Positions 11,060-20,032 of a stretch of 64,000 nt of DNA are shown piece after piece. Location of the stretch: NCBI GenBank assembly GCA_012728315.1, contig JAAYFI010000024.1:1-64000 (forward strand). Reading direction: 5' to 3'. Source of the DNA: Gammaproteobacteria bacterium (GTDB lineage: Bacteria > Pseudomonadota > Gammaproteobacteria > Pseudomonadales > Pseudomonadaceae). The notes beneath the pieces were generated by a model that searched no databases, was not told the origin of the DNA, and worked only from the letters and a program-made list of their open reading frames with translations. The position numbers were made by a program, and so were the translations under genes. How positions within the stretch are numbered: the first letter of the stretch is position 1; each line of letters begins with the position of its first letter.

Positions 11060-11144
11060 TCTAGCCAACTTTGCGCACGCCCTTCGCACCGCTCCTTATA
11101 TCAAAAAAGAATCATCTTATGATAAATAATTACTTTATTGCATA

Positions 11145-11157
11145 AGCAATGATTGCT
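11145..11157. promoter_or_regulatory. Short palindrome upstream of cysI
   Basis: AGCAAT-G-ATTGCT is a perfect 6-1-6 inverted repeat 62 bases before the cysI start, within an AT-rich stretch. It could be an operator, but the sequence does not match a site I can name, and it is short enough to occur by chance. Confidence 0.25.
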
Positions 11158-11218
11158 AATGTAGCCGTTATTCTGCACACATGCCATTCGCTTACAGCGG
11201 CTTGATACAGGGACCCCC

Positions 11219-12877
11219 ATGTATATTTACGACCACTACGACCAACAAATTGTTGAAGATCGCGTACAACAATTTCGCGATCAAACCCGCCGTTATTTTG
11301 CAGGCGAGCTCTCTGAGGACGAATACCTACCTTTGCGTTTGCAAAATGGGCTCTATGTACAACGCCATGCACCTATGTTACGCATTGCCGTGCCCTATGG
11401 CCTGCTCTCCAGCAAGCAACTACGCATGCTTGCGCATATCACTCGCAAATACGATAAGGGCTATGCTCATATCACCACACGCACCAACGTCCAGTTAAAC
11501 TGGCCTGCACTGCAGGATGTGCCTGATATTCTAGCCGACTTGGCCAGCGTACAAATGCATGCCATCCAAACCAGCGGTAACTGCATCCGTAACACCACAA
11601 CCGATCAGTTTGCTGGGGTTGCCCGTGATGAACGCATTGATCCACGCCCTTGGTGCGAAATCATTCGTCAATGGTCCACTTTCCATCCTGAATTTGCTCG
11701 TCTACCACGCAAATTTAAAATTGCGGTGAACGGCTGCACACTCGATCGTGCCGCCATTGAAGTACACGATATTGGTTTAGAAGCGGTGTATAATCAGGAC
11801 GGTGAACTCGGCTTCCGAGTACTCGTCGGCGGCGGTTTAGGGCGCACACCTATTGTTGGTAGCTGCATCAATGAATTTTTGCCTTGGCCGCATTTACTCA
11901 GCTATTTAGAGGCCATTTTGCGGGTATATAACCGTTTTGGTCGACGCGACAATAAGTTTAAAGCTCGCATTAAAATATTGGTCAAAGCACTCACGCCACA
12001 AGTTTTCGCGCAACGTGTTGCCCAAGAATGGGAACACTTAAAAGACGGCCCAATCACCCTCACCGAAGATGAAGTCGCACGGGTTTCTAAACACTTTACT
12101 GATCCGCCCTACTTAACCCTAGAAGACCAAGATCAGGCACTAGCTGCGCTCGACCAACAACACCCAGGTTTCGCGCGCTGGCGCAGCCGCAACGTAGTTG
12201 CGCACAAAAAACCAGGCTATGCCGCAGTCACCCTGTCACTAAAGAAAACCGGTATTGCGCCAGGTGACGTCACCGATAAACAACTCGACACCATCGCTGA
12301 CCTTGCTGACCGCTATAGTTTTTCTGAAGTACGCAATACCCATGAGCAAAATATGGTGCTGGCTGATGTTGAACAGAGCAAGCTGTTTGAGCTGTGGGAG
12401 CAACTGCGTGAGCATGGCTTTGCCACACCCAATATCGGCCTACTCAGCGACATTATCTGCTGCCCAGGCGGTGATTTCTGCGCGCTTGCCAATGCCAAAT
12501 CAATCCCAGTAGCAGAAGCCATCCAGGAGCGCTTCGATAATCTTGACTACTTATTTGATATCGGTGACTTAGATCTCAATATTTCCGGCTGCATGAATGC
12601 CTGCGGTCATCACCACATTGGTCATATTGGAATTCTAGGCGTCGACAAAAAAGGCGAGGAGTTTTATCAAGTATCACTGGGCGGTAACAGTGGGCGTGAG
12701 GCGCAGCTAGGCAAGATTCTAGGCCCTTCTTTTGCCCAAGACGCTATGCCCGATGTAATCAGCAAACTCATCGATGTTTATATTGAGCACCGCACTGCAG
12801 AAGAGCGCTTTATTGACACCTACCAGCGCATAGGCATTGATAAATTTAAGGAACGCGTTTATGCGAACAATCATTAA
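11219..12877 (+). CDS. cysI: Sulfite reductase hemoprotein subunit
   Basis: A 552-residue sulfite reductase that reduces sulfite to sulfide in assimilatory sulfur metabolism. The two nitrite/sulfite reductase repeats are present, and the C-terminal half carries the four cysteines binding the 4Fe-4S cluster and siroheme (CPGGDFC and SGCMNACG). NGCTLDRAA and NTHEQNMVLADV are further family segments. AGGGA lies before the ATG. It overlaps the DUF934 gene by 17 bases, the usual Pseudomonas pair. A 13-bp palindrome (AGCAAT-G-ATTGCT, 11145-11157) lies upstream in the probable promoter region. Confidence 0.95.
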   Translation: MYIYDHYDQQIVEDRVQQFRDQTRRYFAGELSEDEYLPLRLQNGLYVQRHAPMLRIAVPYGLLSSKQLRMLAHITRKYDKGYAHITTRTNVQLNWPALQDVPDILADLASVQMHAIQTSGNCIRNTTTDQFAGVARDERIDPRPWCEIIRQWSTFHPEFARLPRKFKIAVNGCTLDRAAIEVHDIGLEAVYNQDGELGFRVLVGGGLGRTPIVGSCINEFLPWPHLLSYLEAILRVYNRFGRRDNKFKARIKILVKALTPQVFAQRVAQEWEHLKDGPITLTEDEVARVSKHFTDPPYLTLEDQDQALAALDQQHPGFARWRSRNVVAHKKPGYAAVTLSLKKTGIAPGDVTDKQLDTIADLADRYSFSEVRNTHEQNMVLADVEQSKLFELWEQLREHGFATPNIGLLSDIICCPGGDFCALANAKSIPVAEAIQERFDNLDYLFDIGDLDLNISGCMNACGHHHIGHIGILGVDKKGEEFYQVSLGGNSGREAQLGKILGPSFAQDAMPDVISKLIDVYIEHRTAEERFIDTYQRIGIDKFKERVYANNH

Positions 12878-13358
12878 AAACAATCAATTGGTCACTGATC
12901 AATGGACTGTGCTTAGCGCTGACGCAGAACTGGAAACAGCTTTGCAAACACAGCAAGCTATTATTCCTTTAGCACTATGGCAGCAACATAAAGATCAACT
13001 GCAACACATCAAGCCGCTCGGTATTTGGCTTGACGCTGAGCAAGTCATTGAAGACTTAGTTGCTGATCTTCCGCATTTTTCGATTATTGCACTCAATTTC
13101 CCAGTATTTACTGACGGCAGGCACTTTAGTAACGCTCGATTATTACGCGAACGCTATGCCTACACTGGCGAAATACGAGCTATTGGTGATGTTTTGCGCG
13201 ACCAACTGTTCTATATGCAGCGCTGTGGTTTTGATGCATATGTCATACGGGCTGACCGCTGTCCAAAGGACGCACTACAAAGCCTAAATGAATTATCGGT
13301 AACTTACCAAGCCGCATACGATCAAAACTTACCACTGTATCGTCGCCGCTCAGCCTAA
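12861..13358 (+). CDS. DUF934 protein, partner of CysI
   Basis: A 165-residue soluble protein of the DUF934 family, which regularly follows cysI in proteobacteria and is thought to assist sulfite reduction. The ATG at 12861 is preceded by AAGGAA at 9 bases and overlaps the cysI end; an in-frame ATG at 12837 would lie deep inside cysI and has no ribosome site. The motif DGRHFSNARLLRERY and the segment ALNFPVFTDGR are typical of the family. Mechanism not known; translational coupling to cysI is likely. Confidence 0.85.
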   Translation: MRTIIKNNQLVTDQWTVLSADAELETALQTQQAIIPLALWQQHKDQLQHIKPLGIWLDAEQVIEDLVADLPHFSIIALNFPVFTDGRHFSNARLLRERYAYTGEIRAIGDVLRDQLFYMQRCGFDAYVIRADRCPKDALQSLNELSVTYQAAYDQNLPLYRRRSA

Positions 13359-13547
13359 AACCTCACATCTGCCAGGCGCAGCCATGGATGGCAAAGCGCC
13401 CCCGCAAGGCTCATTCGATTTAGCCTTATATACTACCCTTTCAAACCATGCATTTTTCCTACTAAATGCGTATCTGCGCCTAAAATTCAGCAGCAACAGA
13501 TAAAGCTGTCCTCCTGTATTTAAGCAAAAACTTTATCGTAGACATAA

Positions 13548-13574
13548 AAAAACCCCAGACAAGCTGGGGTTTTT
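13548..13574 (-). terminator. Rho-independent terminator of oprF
   Basis: AAAAACCCCAG-ACAAG-CTGGGGTTTTT, a stem with flanking A and T runs. On the minus strand it follows the oprF stop by about 16 bases and ends in a run of seven T. It could also work for transcripts arriving from the cysI side. Confidence 0.9.
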
Positions 13575-13589
13575 AAAAGCTTAGTTCAA

Positions 13590-14564
13590 TTACTGAGCTT
13601 GTGCTTCAACTGCAGCTTCTACACGGCGGTTGATAGCGCGGCCTTCGCGAGTTGCGTTATCAGCAACTGGACGAGCTTCACCATAACCTACTGCATTGAT
13701 ACGGTTAGCTTCTACGCCATACTGGTTAACCAGCACATCACGTACTGCACCTGCACGACGCTCAGAGAGCTTTTGGTTGTATGCATCGTTACCAACTGAG
13801 TCAGTGTGACCTTCAACAGTTGTTGCAGTTTGTGGGAACTGCTTCATAAACTCAGCTAAGTTTTCGATATCGCTGTAGCTGTCACGCTTTACTTCAGCCT
13901 TGTCAAAGTCGAACTTAACGTCCAATTCAACGCGAACTGCTTCAGCTTCTACGACTTCTTCGTATACAACTTCTTCAACTGGTGCAGGCTCAGCAACTGG
14001 AGCAGGAGCAGGCTTAGTGCTACCGCCGAAGTTCAGACCAACACCCACACCTGCCATCCACTCAGACTGGTGGTTGTCAAAACCGTGCATACCGTCAACG
14101 CTTGCTTTAGCAAACAAGTTTTCAGTTACATAGTATTTAACACCAGCACCAATGTTTGCAAACGTTGTGCGGTCACGACCTGTGCGTGGCGTTAAGTTGC
14201 TGATGCTCTGGTGACCCATACCTGCTGACAGGTAAGGACGCAGACCAACACCAGGAGTACCGAAGTGGTACACAGCGTCAAGAGAGCTCAGGTTACCCTT
14301 AACGTTCTTGTTGCCAGTAGCAGTAGTAGAGCGAATATCGTGGTACTCACCGTACGACAGGTTTAATGAAACATCGTCAGTCAAGAAGTAGCCAACAGAA
14401 CCACCAAACAGGTTGCCGTTATCCATATTACGGACGCTGTCAGTGAAGTAACGCTTAGCAAATACTTCTGTTTCAACCGCACCCTGGCCTTGAGCGAATA
14501 CGCCGAAGGAAGATGCAGCAAGCAGGGAACCGATGGCTAAACCCAAGGTGCTTTTTAGTTTCAT
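13590..14564 (-). CDS. oprF: Major outer membrane porin OprF (OmpA family)
   Basis: A 324-residue outer membrane protein. It has a signal peptide of 24 residues ending VFA before QGQ, an N-terminal eight-stranded barrel, a Pro/Glu-rich linker (about 180-210) and a C-terminal OmpA peptidoglycan-binding domain with TTVEGHTDSVGND and LSERRAGAVRDVL. It anchors the outer membrane to the cell wall and acts as a slow general porin. P. aeruginosa OprF has four cysteines near the linker; this protein has none. It lies just downstream of sigX, as in Pseudomonas, where SigX drives part of its expression. GAGGA precedes the ATG. Confidence 0.96.
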   Translation of the reverse strand: MKLKSTLGLAIGSLLAASSFGVFAQGQGAVETEVFAKRYFTDSVRNMDNGNLFGGSVGYFLTDDVSLNLSYGEYHDIRSTTATGNKNVKGNLSSLDAVYHFGTPGVGLRPYLSAGMGHQSISNLTPRTGRDRTTFANIGAGVKYYVTENLFAKASVDGMHGFDNHQSEWMAGVGVGLNFGGSTKPAPAPVAEPAPVEEVVYEEVVEAEAVRVELDVKFDFDKAEVKRDSYSDIENLAEFMKQFPQTATTVEGHTDSVGNDAYNQKLSERRAGAVRDVLVNQYGVEANRINAVGYGEARPVADNATREGRAINRRVEAAVEAQAQ

Positions 14565-14643
14565 GTTATATAATCCTCATTTTTTCTTAGTTTCTATCAA
14601 GCGCATCAAACACTTAAAGTTTATTTGACGCACAGCAAAACAT

Positions 14644-15231
14644 TTACTCTTCCATTATATGCGAAAAGTTCTCTCGGAGTCGATCTATTGCACGTTTATA
14701 GCGCATTTTTGTTGCGCTTAAGCCCAAATGCATAATGCTTGCGATCTCTTGGAACTCAAGTTCTGCAACAAATCGTAAAATAATGATTTCGCGATCAATG
14801 GTATTGACTCCAACCAACCAGCGATCTAAATCATTACTTTTAGTTTCTATTGCTTCAGGCTCCACCTCTTCATCTAGGGGGTTCAAGCTTAAAGCATCAA
14901 ACAGGCGTCGTTTACGCCGATCCTTACGGTACTGGGTTGTACATTCATTATAAGTAATGCTGTACAACCATGTTTTAAACTTTGATTTACCTTGGAACTT
15001 CTTTAAACCATAGAGCACTTTCAACATGATTTCTTGGCATACATCATCTGCATCACGATCATTACCAAGATAGCGTACACATACATTAAACAACGTGCGC
15101 TGATAACGCCGCATCAGCTCTTCATAAGCTCGCGTCACATGGAATAATTCATTTTTGGCATGCTCCACAAGCTCCTCATCGCTGAGTTCTTCTGGCACAT
15201 AACGCTGATACGGCACTTTAATGTCTGTCAA
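14644..15231 (-). CDS. sigX: ECF sigma factor SigX
   Basis: A 195-residue extracytoplasmic-function sigma factor. Region 2 (YLGNDRDADDVCQEIMLKVL and KFKTWLYSITYNE) and region 4 (EFQEIASIMHLGLSATKMRYKRA) closely match Pseudomonas SigX, which responds to envelope and osmotic stress and activates oprF and fatty-acid genes. The reading frame opens directly after a TGA, and the first usable start is TTG at 15231; no ATG occurs before conserved sequence begins, and the ribosome site is poor, so TTG or a nearby rare codon must be used. Between cmpX and oprF, as in P. aeruginosa. Confidence 0.93.
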   Translation of the reverse strand: MTDIKVPYQRYVPEELSDEELVEHAKNELFHVTRAYEELMRRYQRTLFNVCVRYLGNDRDADDVCQEIMLKVLYGLKKFQGKSKFKTWLYSITYNECTTQYRKDRRKRRLFDALSLNPLDEEVEPEAIETKSNDLDRWLVGVNTIDREIIILRFVAELEFQEIASIMHLGLSATKMRYKRAIDRLRENFSHIMEE

Positions 15232-15310
15232 AACAAATCAAACCTGTGCTCAGGAGCAATGCTGTGGACAACGATATACTGCATGGTAACACAAACCTTA
15301 GGTTAAACAG

Positions 15311-16135
15311 TTAACGGCTAATGACGTGCTGTTCAAGCAGTACTCGGTTAGCAATATAAAACCACTCTCCGGATTCGCTGACGATAATGGTTTTGACAGT
15401 CCCCATCTCTTCTATGCGCCCTTCCACATCTCCCACTTGAATCTGCTGGCCTAACTGATAAAGCTCGCGTACATAGATACCAGCAATAATTTGACTGGCA
15501 ATACCTTTGCTCGCTAAACCTAGCGCTAGCGCGCAAGCCAAACCAATACTCAGCAAGACAATAGCGACAACATAATTTAATAACTCGGCCTTGATTTCCA
15601 ACTGACCAATGGCAACAGACACACTGATAATAATCACCATGCCCTGCACTATGCGGCCTAAGCCTGCCGCATATTCAAGACGCACGCCTTCAGCCGCACC
15701 TTTGACCATACTGTTGAGCAATTGCGCCAATAAAATACCGGCCAGCAACACCAGCGCTGCAGCAAACATTTTTGGCACATACAAAGCCAGCACATCTAAT
15801 GTGGCAGAAACACGCTCAAGACCTAATGACTCCGCTGCAGAAATCAAGAAAATCAGCAAAATAAACCAGTAAACAATTTTTCCAATCAGCGTTGATACTT
15901 GAGCTTTAATGCCAATGCGCGCCAACAGCTTAGTTAAACCTGTTCCACTCATAAGGCGATCAAGGCCAAGCTTTGCCAGCAATTTAGACAACAAGGTATC
16001 CAGCAGCTTGGCCACCAGAAAACCTAAAATAACTAAAATTAATGCGCCAAATAAATTAGGGATAAAGTTGGCTATTTTGATCCACAAACCGCTCATGGCA
16101 CCGACTAAGTTTTGTGTCCAAGAATCCAGTTGCAT
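15311..16135 (-). CDS. cmpX: CmpX, MscS-like membrane protein
   Basis: A 274-residue membrane protein with at least four hydrophobic segments (about 20-45, 85-105, 125-150, 160-215) and a short C-terminal MscS-like beta domain (YQLGQQIQVGDVEGRIEEMG). CmpX in Pseudomonas is a predicted small mechanosensitive-type channel that influences SigX activity. Gene order crfX-cmpX-sigX-oprF is kept. It starts 2 bases after the crfX stop and is probably translated with it. Confidence 0.9.
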   Translation of the reverse strand: MQLDSWTQNLVGAMSGLWIKIANFIPNLFGALILVILGFLVAKLLDTLLSKLLAKLGLDRLMSGTGLTKLLARIGIKAQVSTLIGKIVYWFILLIFLISAAESLGLERVSATLDVLALYVPKMFAAALVLLAGILLAQLLNSMVKGAAEGVRLEYAAGLGRIVQGMVIIISVSVAIGQLEIKAELLNYVVAIVLLSIGLACALALGLASKGIASQIIAGIYVRELYQLGQQIQVGDVEGRIEEMGTVKTIIVSESGEWFYIANRVLLEQHVISR

Positions 16136-16137
16136 AA

Positions 16138-16383
16138 TTAATCAGCCTTCTTTGCAGAATGTTTATCAGGTAAGTTTGAAACGGGCTTAAGGTGCTCTGA
16201 ACCATGACTTAACGCGATCAGGACCGACTCTAAGGCTCGTCCAAATAACGCAAAAACCGCACCAGCACCCAGCTGGCGATTGGCTTTTCTGAGCACTTTA
16301 TCCAGCGACACTTTATCGTGCACCTGTGGCTCGGGGGTTTTAAGCATATCGCGTAACGATTGCTCAAAAGGATCCTGCGGCAT
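16138..16383 (-). CDS. crfX: CrfX, small conserved protein upstream of cmpX
   Basis: An 81-residue protein beginning MPQDPFEQSLRDML at 16383. The open frame extends upstream to 16485, but that part is unlike the family and overlaps cmaX, so the internal ATG is preferred. The central segment GAGAVFALFGRALESVLIAL is a weak amphipathic/hydrophobic helix. Position between cmaX and cmpX identifies it as CrfX; its role is unknown beyond its tie to the SigX/CmpX envelope-stress locus. Confidence 0.8.
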   Translation of the reverse strand: MPQDPFEQSLRDMLKTPEPQVHDKVSLDKVLRKANRQLGAGAVFALFGRALESVLIALSHGSEHLKPVSNLPDKHSAKKAD

Positions 16384-16444
16384 ATATATGTCAATCCTAT
16401 TTACGAAGAGCGGCTGTAAGCACAAATTGCGCAAAGACGCTTTA

Positions 16445-17452
16445 TTATACCCATCGTAGCCAACGAAAAAACAGCCACTGACCAATGGCTAACGCCATCA
16501 TCAGCAAACAGGCTACGACAAAACCATAAGGGTGGTCAGCTCCAGGTATACCGCCCACGTTAATCCCCAATAATCCAGTGACCAACGTCAACGGTAAGAA
16601 AAACCCGGTTATCACAGTCAACAAGTACATGGTACGACTGATACGCTCATTACGACGGCGCTGCTCGGTCTCTAGAACCAAGCCAATCCGCTCACGCGTC
16701 AACTCCAGCTCTTCAAGATGCAGTGTTAGACGGTTATTTAACTCGTTCCAATACATAGCATCGTCTGACATAATCCAACTCTCTTGAGTTTTTGTCAGCA
16801 TTGCAAATACATCCCTTTGCGGCGCCAAAAAGCGGCGTAAATTAGCCGCGCTACGACGCACTTGCAATAAAGGCAAAACAACGGGCGTATAACGCTCATC
16901 ATTATCTGTGCGCTCTTCTTCTTTATCAACGGTATCAGCCAGATCGCTGACGGTATTCTCTACACGATCCGTTAAACTTTGCGCCAAAAAAAGCAGCAGC
17001 TCAGAGGTATTTTTCGGCCCAAAACCTTTTTCAAAGGCTTTTACGACCTCTTCTGTAATATGCAAATGACGCTGACGTAGCGTATAAACATGCTGTTGAT
17101 TGGCAAAAATACGTAAAGAAATCATATCCTCTGGCTCAGCATGCGCATTGAGATTAATGGCACGTAAAAACAAAAGTAACTCTTGTTTTCCTAAGCGCAG
17201 CAGGCGTGGCCGAGTGTTTTCTTCTAGCAATAAATCACAGGCAAACTCATCTAAACCACTTGCGTCACGCAACCATTGCTCAGTGCGCTGATGATTACGC
17301 TCCCAGTGCAGCCATAAGCTTTGCTGCTCAGTGAGCTCTAAATCTGCAAGTTGACTAAAGTTGAGTGCTTGCGCTGAACCTTTGCCGTCAAGGACAAAAG
17401 CATGCAACAAGCCTTGGCTCAATCGGTCAGGGTGATGCATGCTTGCGGTCAT
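16445..17452 (-). CDS. cmaX: CmaX, CorA/ZntB-family metal ion transporter
   Basis: A 335-residue inner membrane protein of the CorA superfamily. A long acidic, helical cytoplasmic funnel is followed by two C-terminal membrane helices (about 275-295 and 308-330). The loop reads TGLLGINVGGIPG, the GIN variant seen in ZntB-like members rather than the GMN of magnesium-specific CorA. In P. aeruginosa the same gene sits between rraA and crfX. The substrate cannot be fixed from sequence; zinc or magnesium are candidates. Twelve bases separate it from rraA. Confidence 0.87.
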   Translation of the reverse strand: MTASMHHPDRLSQGLLHAFVLDGKGSAQALNFSQLADLELTEQQSLWLHWERNHQRTEQWLRDASGLDEFACDLLLEENTRPRLLRLGKQELLLFLRAINLNAHAEPEDMISLRIFANQQHVYTLRQRHLHITEEVVKAFEKGFGPKNTSELLLFLAQSLTDRVENTVSDLADTVDKEEERTDNDERYTPVVLPLLQVRRSAANLRRFLAPQRDVFAMLTKTQESWIMSDDAMYWNELNNRLTLHLEELELTRERIGLVLETEQRRRNERISRTMYLLTVITGFFLPLTLVTGLLGINVGGIPGADHPYGFVVACLLMMALAIGQWLFFRWLRWV

Positions 17453-17464
17453 GGTATCAGCCTA

Positions 17465-17950
17465 TTATTCAGGCATGCTGAGTGCGGTTTCTGAGACAAT
17501 AATGCCGTTATTGTCAGCATACACAAACTCACCGGGGCGGAATGTCACGCCACCGAAAGTCACCACCACATTTAAATCACCAATATCACGCTTATCTGTT
17601 TTCATCGGGTGGCTGGCCAATGCTTGGATACCTAAATCAGTTTCAGCCAAGACATCCACATCACGTACACAACCATATACGATAATGCCTTCCCAGCCAT
17701 TTTTAGCAGCTTTAGCTGCCAACATATCACCCAGCATCGCGCGACGTAACGAGCCACCACCATCAACAACCATGACTTTGCCATGTCCTGGCTGTTCGAC
17801 TTGCGCTTTCACCACTGAGTTATCTTCATGACACTTGACCGTGACAATCTCGCCACCAAAAGAATCACGCCCACCAAAGTTGGCAAACATCGGCTCAACC
17901 ACTTGCACATCAGGGTAAGCATCACATAGATCTGGGGTTACATATTGCAT
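17465..17950 (-). CDS. rraA: Ribonuclease E activity regulator RraA
   Basis: A 161-residue trimeric protein of the RraA/MenG-like family, which in E. coli binds RNase E and inhibits it. The ATG at 17950 has AAGGA at 7 bases, so it is preferred to an upstream in-frame start at 18010. [32 protein letters not shown] and GCVRDVD are family signatures. Some homologs act as 4-hydroxy-4-methyl-2-oxoglutarate aldolases, so that activity cannot be excluded. Upstream of cmaX on the same strand. Confidence 0.9.
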   Translation of the reverse strand: MQYVTPDLCDAYPDVQVVEPMFANFGGRDSFGGEIVTVKCHEDNSVVKAQVEQPGHGKVMVVDGGGSLRRAMLGDMLAAKAAKNGWEGIIVYGCVRDVDVLAETDLGIQALASHPMKTDKRDIGDLNVVVTFGGVTFRPGEFVYADNNGIIVSETALSMPE

Positions 17951-18086
17951 AACGGTTTCCTTTTTACGATTTATAAATGTATAAATGGCGCACAGTCTAG
18001 CGCAAATCATACTTTACCATAAGCCTTCAAACCCTAAAGCCGGTCACCCTATGCTGTTACGCAAAGAGTGACCTTAACAGCGTGCT

Positions 18087-19061
18087 CTAGTTGCTAAACA
18101 ATAACTCGCTCGACAAGCCATTCGCCTCCAAAACCTGGCGCAAGCGAGCTAAAGCGTCCACTTGTATTTGTCGCACACGTTCTCGTGTCAACCCCATCGC
18201 ATCACCAATTTCCTGCAAGGTTTGACAGTCGTAACCCTGCAGCCCAAAGCGTCGTAATACAACCTCGCGATAGCGTGGATTAAGCGCAGCAACCCACTGC
18301 GCCACACTGACTTCCAAATCTTCGCGCTGGACAAAATCACTGGGATCAACATTGTTTTCATCCACCAGCATATCCAGCAAGTTCATTTCAGAATCTTCGC
18401 TGTTAGCTGCATCGAGTGACAATGCATGCTCATTGAGCTCATGCATTTGCTGCACATACGCAACCGGCTGTCTTAGATAAAGGGCAATTTGCTCAATACT
18501 GGGCGTGTGTCCGACTTGCTGCGTTAATTGGCGTACAGCTCGCAAGTAGCTATTCAGCTCTTTAGAGACATGCACAGGCAAACGCACAACGCGAGCACAG
18601 TTCATAATGCCGCGCTCGACAGCTTGGCGGATCCACCAAGTGGCATAGGTTGAAAAACGAAAGCCGCGTTCTGGGTCAAACTTTTCCACCGCGCGAATTA
18701 AGCCTAAATTACCCTCTTCAATAAGATCCAGAAGAGTGAGGCCTCGATGTTGATAACGTTTAGCAATACTCACGACTAAGCGCAGGTTCGACTCAATCAT
18801 ACGGCTGCGCGCAGCCGCATCGCCTTGCATAATGCTACGCGCATAGGAGACTTCTTGCTCAGCGGTTAACAATGGCGGCAAACCTATAGCATCTAAATAC
18901 ATCTGGGTAGCATCCAATGTTTTAGCGTCTTTGCCTGGTTTTTTCTGTTTGTGTCGCGTGTCTCTTTCAGGCTTTAAATGCACAATCTGGGCGTGCACAT
19001 CCTGCTCACTTGATAACTCCTTGTCCTGTTCAAGCGCCAGTACTAACTCCATTAGTTTCAT
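18087..19061 (-). CDS. rpoS: Stationary-phase sigma factor RpoS
   Basis: A 324-residue sigma-70 family protein that directs RNA polymerase to general stress and stationary-phase genes. Regions 1.2 ([18 protein letters not shown]), 2 ([32 protein letters not shown]) and 4 ([15 protein letters not shown]) are intact. Region 2.4/3.0 reads [25 protein letters not shown] in pieces, whereas E. coli and P. aeruginosa share QTIERAIMNQTRTIRLPIH. Position just after nlpD confirms orthology. Start is ambiguous: ATG 19061 or ATG 19052; AGGA fits the latter slightly better. Transcription from within nlpD is usual in the family. Confidence 0.92.
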   Translation of the reverse strand: MKLMELVLALEQDKELSSEQDVHAQIVHLKPERDTRHKQKKPGKDAKTLDATQMYLDAIGLPPLLTAEQEVSYARSIMQGDAAARSRMIESNLRLVVSIAKRYQHRGLTLLDLIEEGNLGLIRAVEKFDPERGFRFSTYATWWIRQAVERGIMNCARVVRLPVHVSKELNSYLRAVRQLTQQVGHTPSIEQIALYLRQPVAYVQQMHELNEHALSLDAANSEDSEMNLLDMLVDENNVDPSDFVQREDLEVSVAQWVAALNPRYREVVLRRFGLQGYDCQTLQEIGDAMGLTRERVRQIQVDALARLRQVLEANGLSSELLFSN

Positions 19062-19155
19062 ATCCTATCATCCTACTTCGCATCATAACGTACGCTGCAA
19101 CAGGCAAACCCATGCTGCAGCCACCATTACCCTGCTGTTGAAGAAGGATGATTAG

Positions 19156-19995
19156 TTATCGCTTTGGTAGGTATTGCAATGGATCAACAGGCTTACCTTG
19201 ACGTCGTATCTCAAAGTGCACCTTGACTTGATCTGTTCCGGTCGATCCCATCTCTGCTATTTGCTGCCCTGCTTTAACTGTCTGTCCTTCGTTCACCAGC
19301 AGACGCCGATTATGGCCATAGGCACTGATAAAGGTGTCATTATGTTTAATAATCACCAGCTCACCGTAGCCTCTGAGTCCACTTCCAGCATATACAACGC
19401 TACCATCCGCAGTAGCCACAATAGGTTGTCCGAGCTTGCCAGCAATATCAATACCCTTATTCAAGCTGGTATTTGAAGAAAACACCCCCACCAACGCGCC
19501 ATCCGCGGGCCACAGCCATTTCCCTTGCTGTGCGGCCGCAACTGGGGTCGAAGTTTTTTTCTGAGATGTGACAGGGCGCACAGGCTGAGCACTCTGCACA
19601 GGCTTATTTTGCGCAACTGTCGCGGGCTTTTTAACCGATTGAGCCGTGGGGGCACGCGCTGGCGTTACTGTACGCACCACTGGCGCATTGGCAGTATGAG
19701 AAAAGCGAATCACTTGCCCTGGCACAATCACATAAGGTGCTGCAATACCATTGCGCGCAGCCAACACCTTCCAATCCCAACCAAAGCGAAATGCGATTGA
19801 ATACAAGGTGTCACCACGCTTTACAACATAATTGCCGCTGGTAACAGGCGCTCTTGTTGCGTGCGAACGGTCAACCACAGGTGCTTTACTTGCAGTTCCT
19901 GAACATCCAAACAGCAGTGCACCCAGCATCAAGACACAAAGCAGTTTTATACTCGATAACACTTTTACCAAAGACATGAATTGAACTGGCTTCAC
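19156..19995 (-). CDS. nlpD: NlpD, LysM/M23 lipoprotein activator of cell-wall amidase
   Basis: A 279-residue lipoprotein. The signal ends in the lipobox LLFGC (Cys about 31). A LysM domain (about 54-97, YVVKRGDTLYSIAFRF) binds peptidoglycan, a Pro/Ala/Gln/Lys-rich linker follows, and the C-terminal LytM/M23 domain has NKGIDIAG instead of the metal-binding HxxxD, so it lacks the full zinc site, as in E. coli NlpD, which activates amidase AmiC at division. Located between DUF368 and rpoS, in the conserved surE-pcm-nlpD-rpoS order. An alternative ATG is at 19977. Confidence 0.94.
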   Translation of the reverse strand: MKPVQFMSLVKVLSSIKLLCVLMLGALLFGCSGTASKAPVVDRSHATRAPVTSGNYVVKRGDTLYSIAFRFGWDWKVLAARNGIAAPYVIVPGQVIRFSHTANAPVVRTVTPARAPTAQSVKKPATVAQNKPVQSAQPVRPVTSQKKTSTPVAAAQQGKWLWPADGALVGVFSSNTSLNKGIDIAGKLGQPIVATADGSVVYAGSGLRGYGELVIIKHNDTFISAYGHNRRLLVNEGQTVKAGQQIAEMGSTGTDQVKVHFEIRRQGKPVDPLQYLPKR

Positions 19996-20032
19996 GCCGA
20001 ACTCCTTGACGATTTAACAGTGTGCAACATAT

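Noticed and set aside
17951-18086. Possible RsmZ-type small RNA near rpoS
   Set aside because: In Pseudomonas rsmZ lies downstream of rpoS, but this 136-base gap has no series of GGA-bearing stems or terminator.
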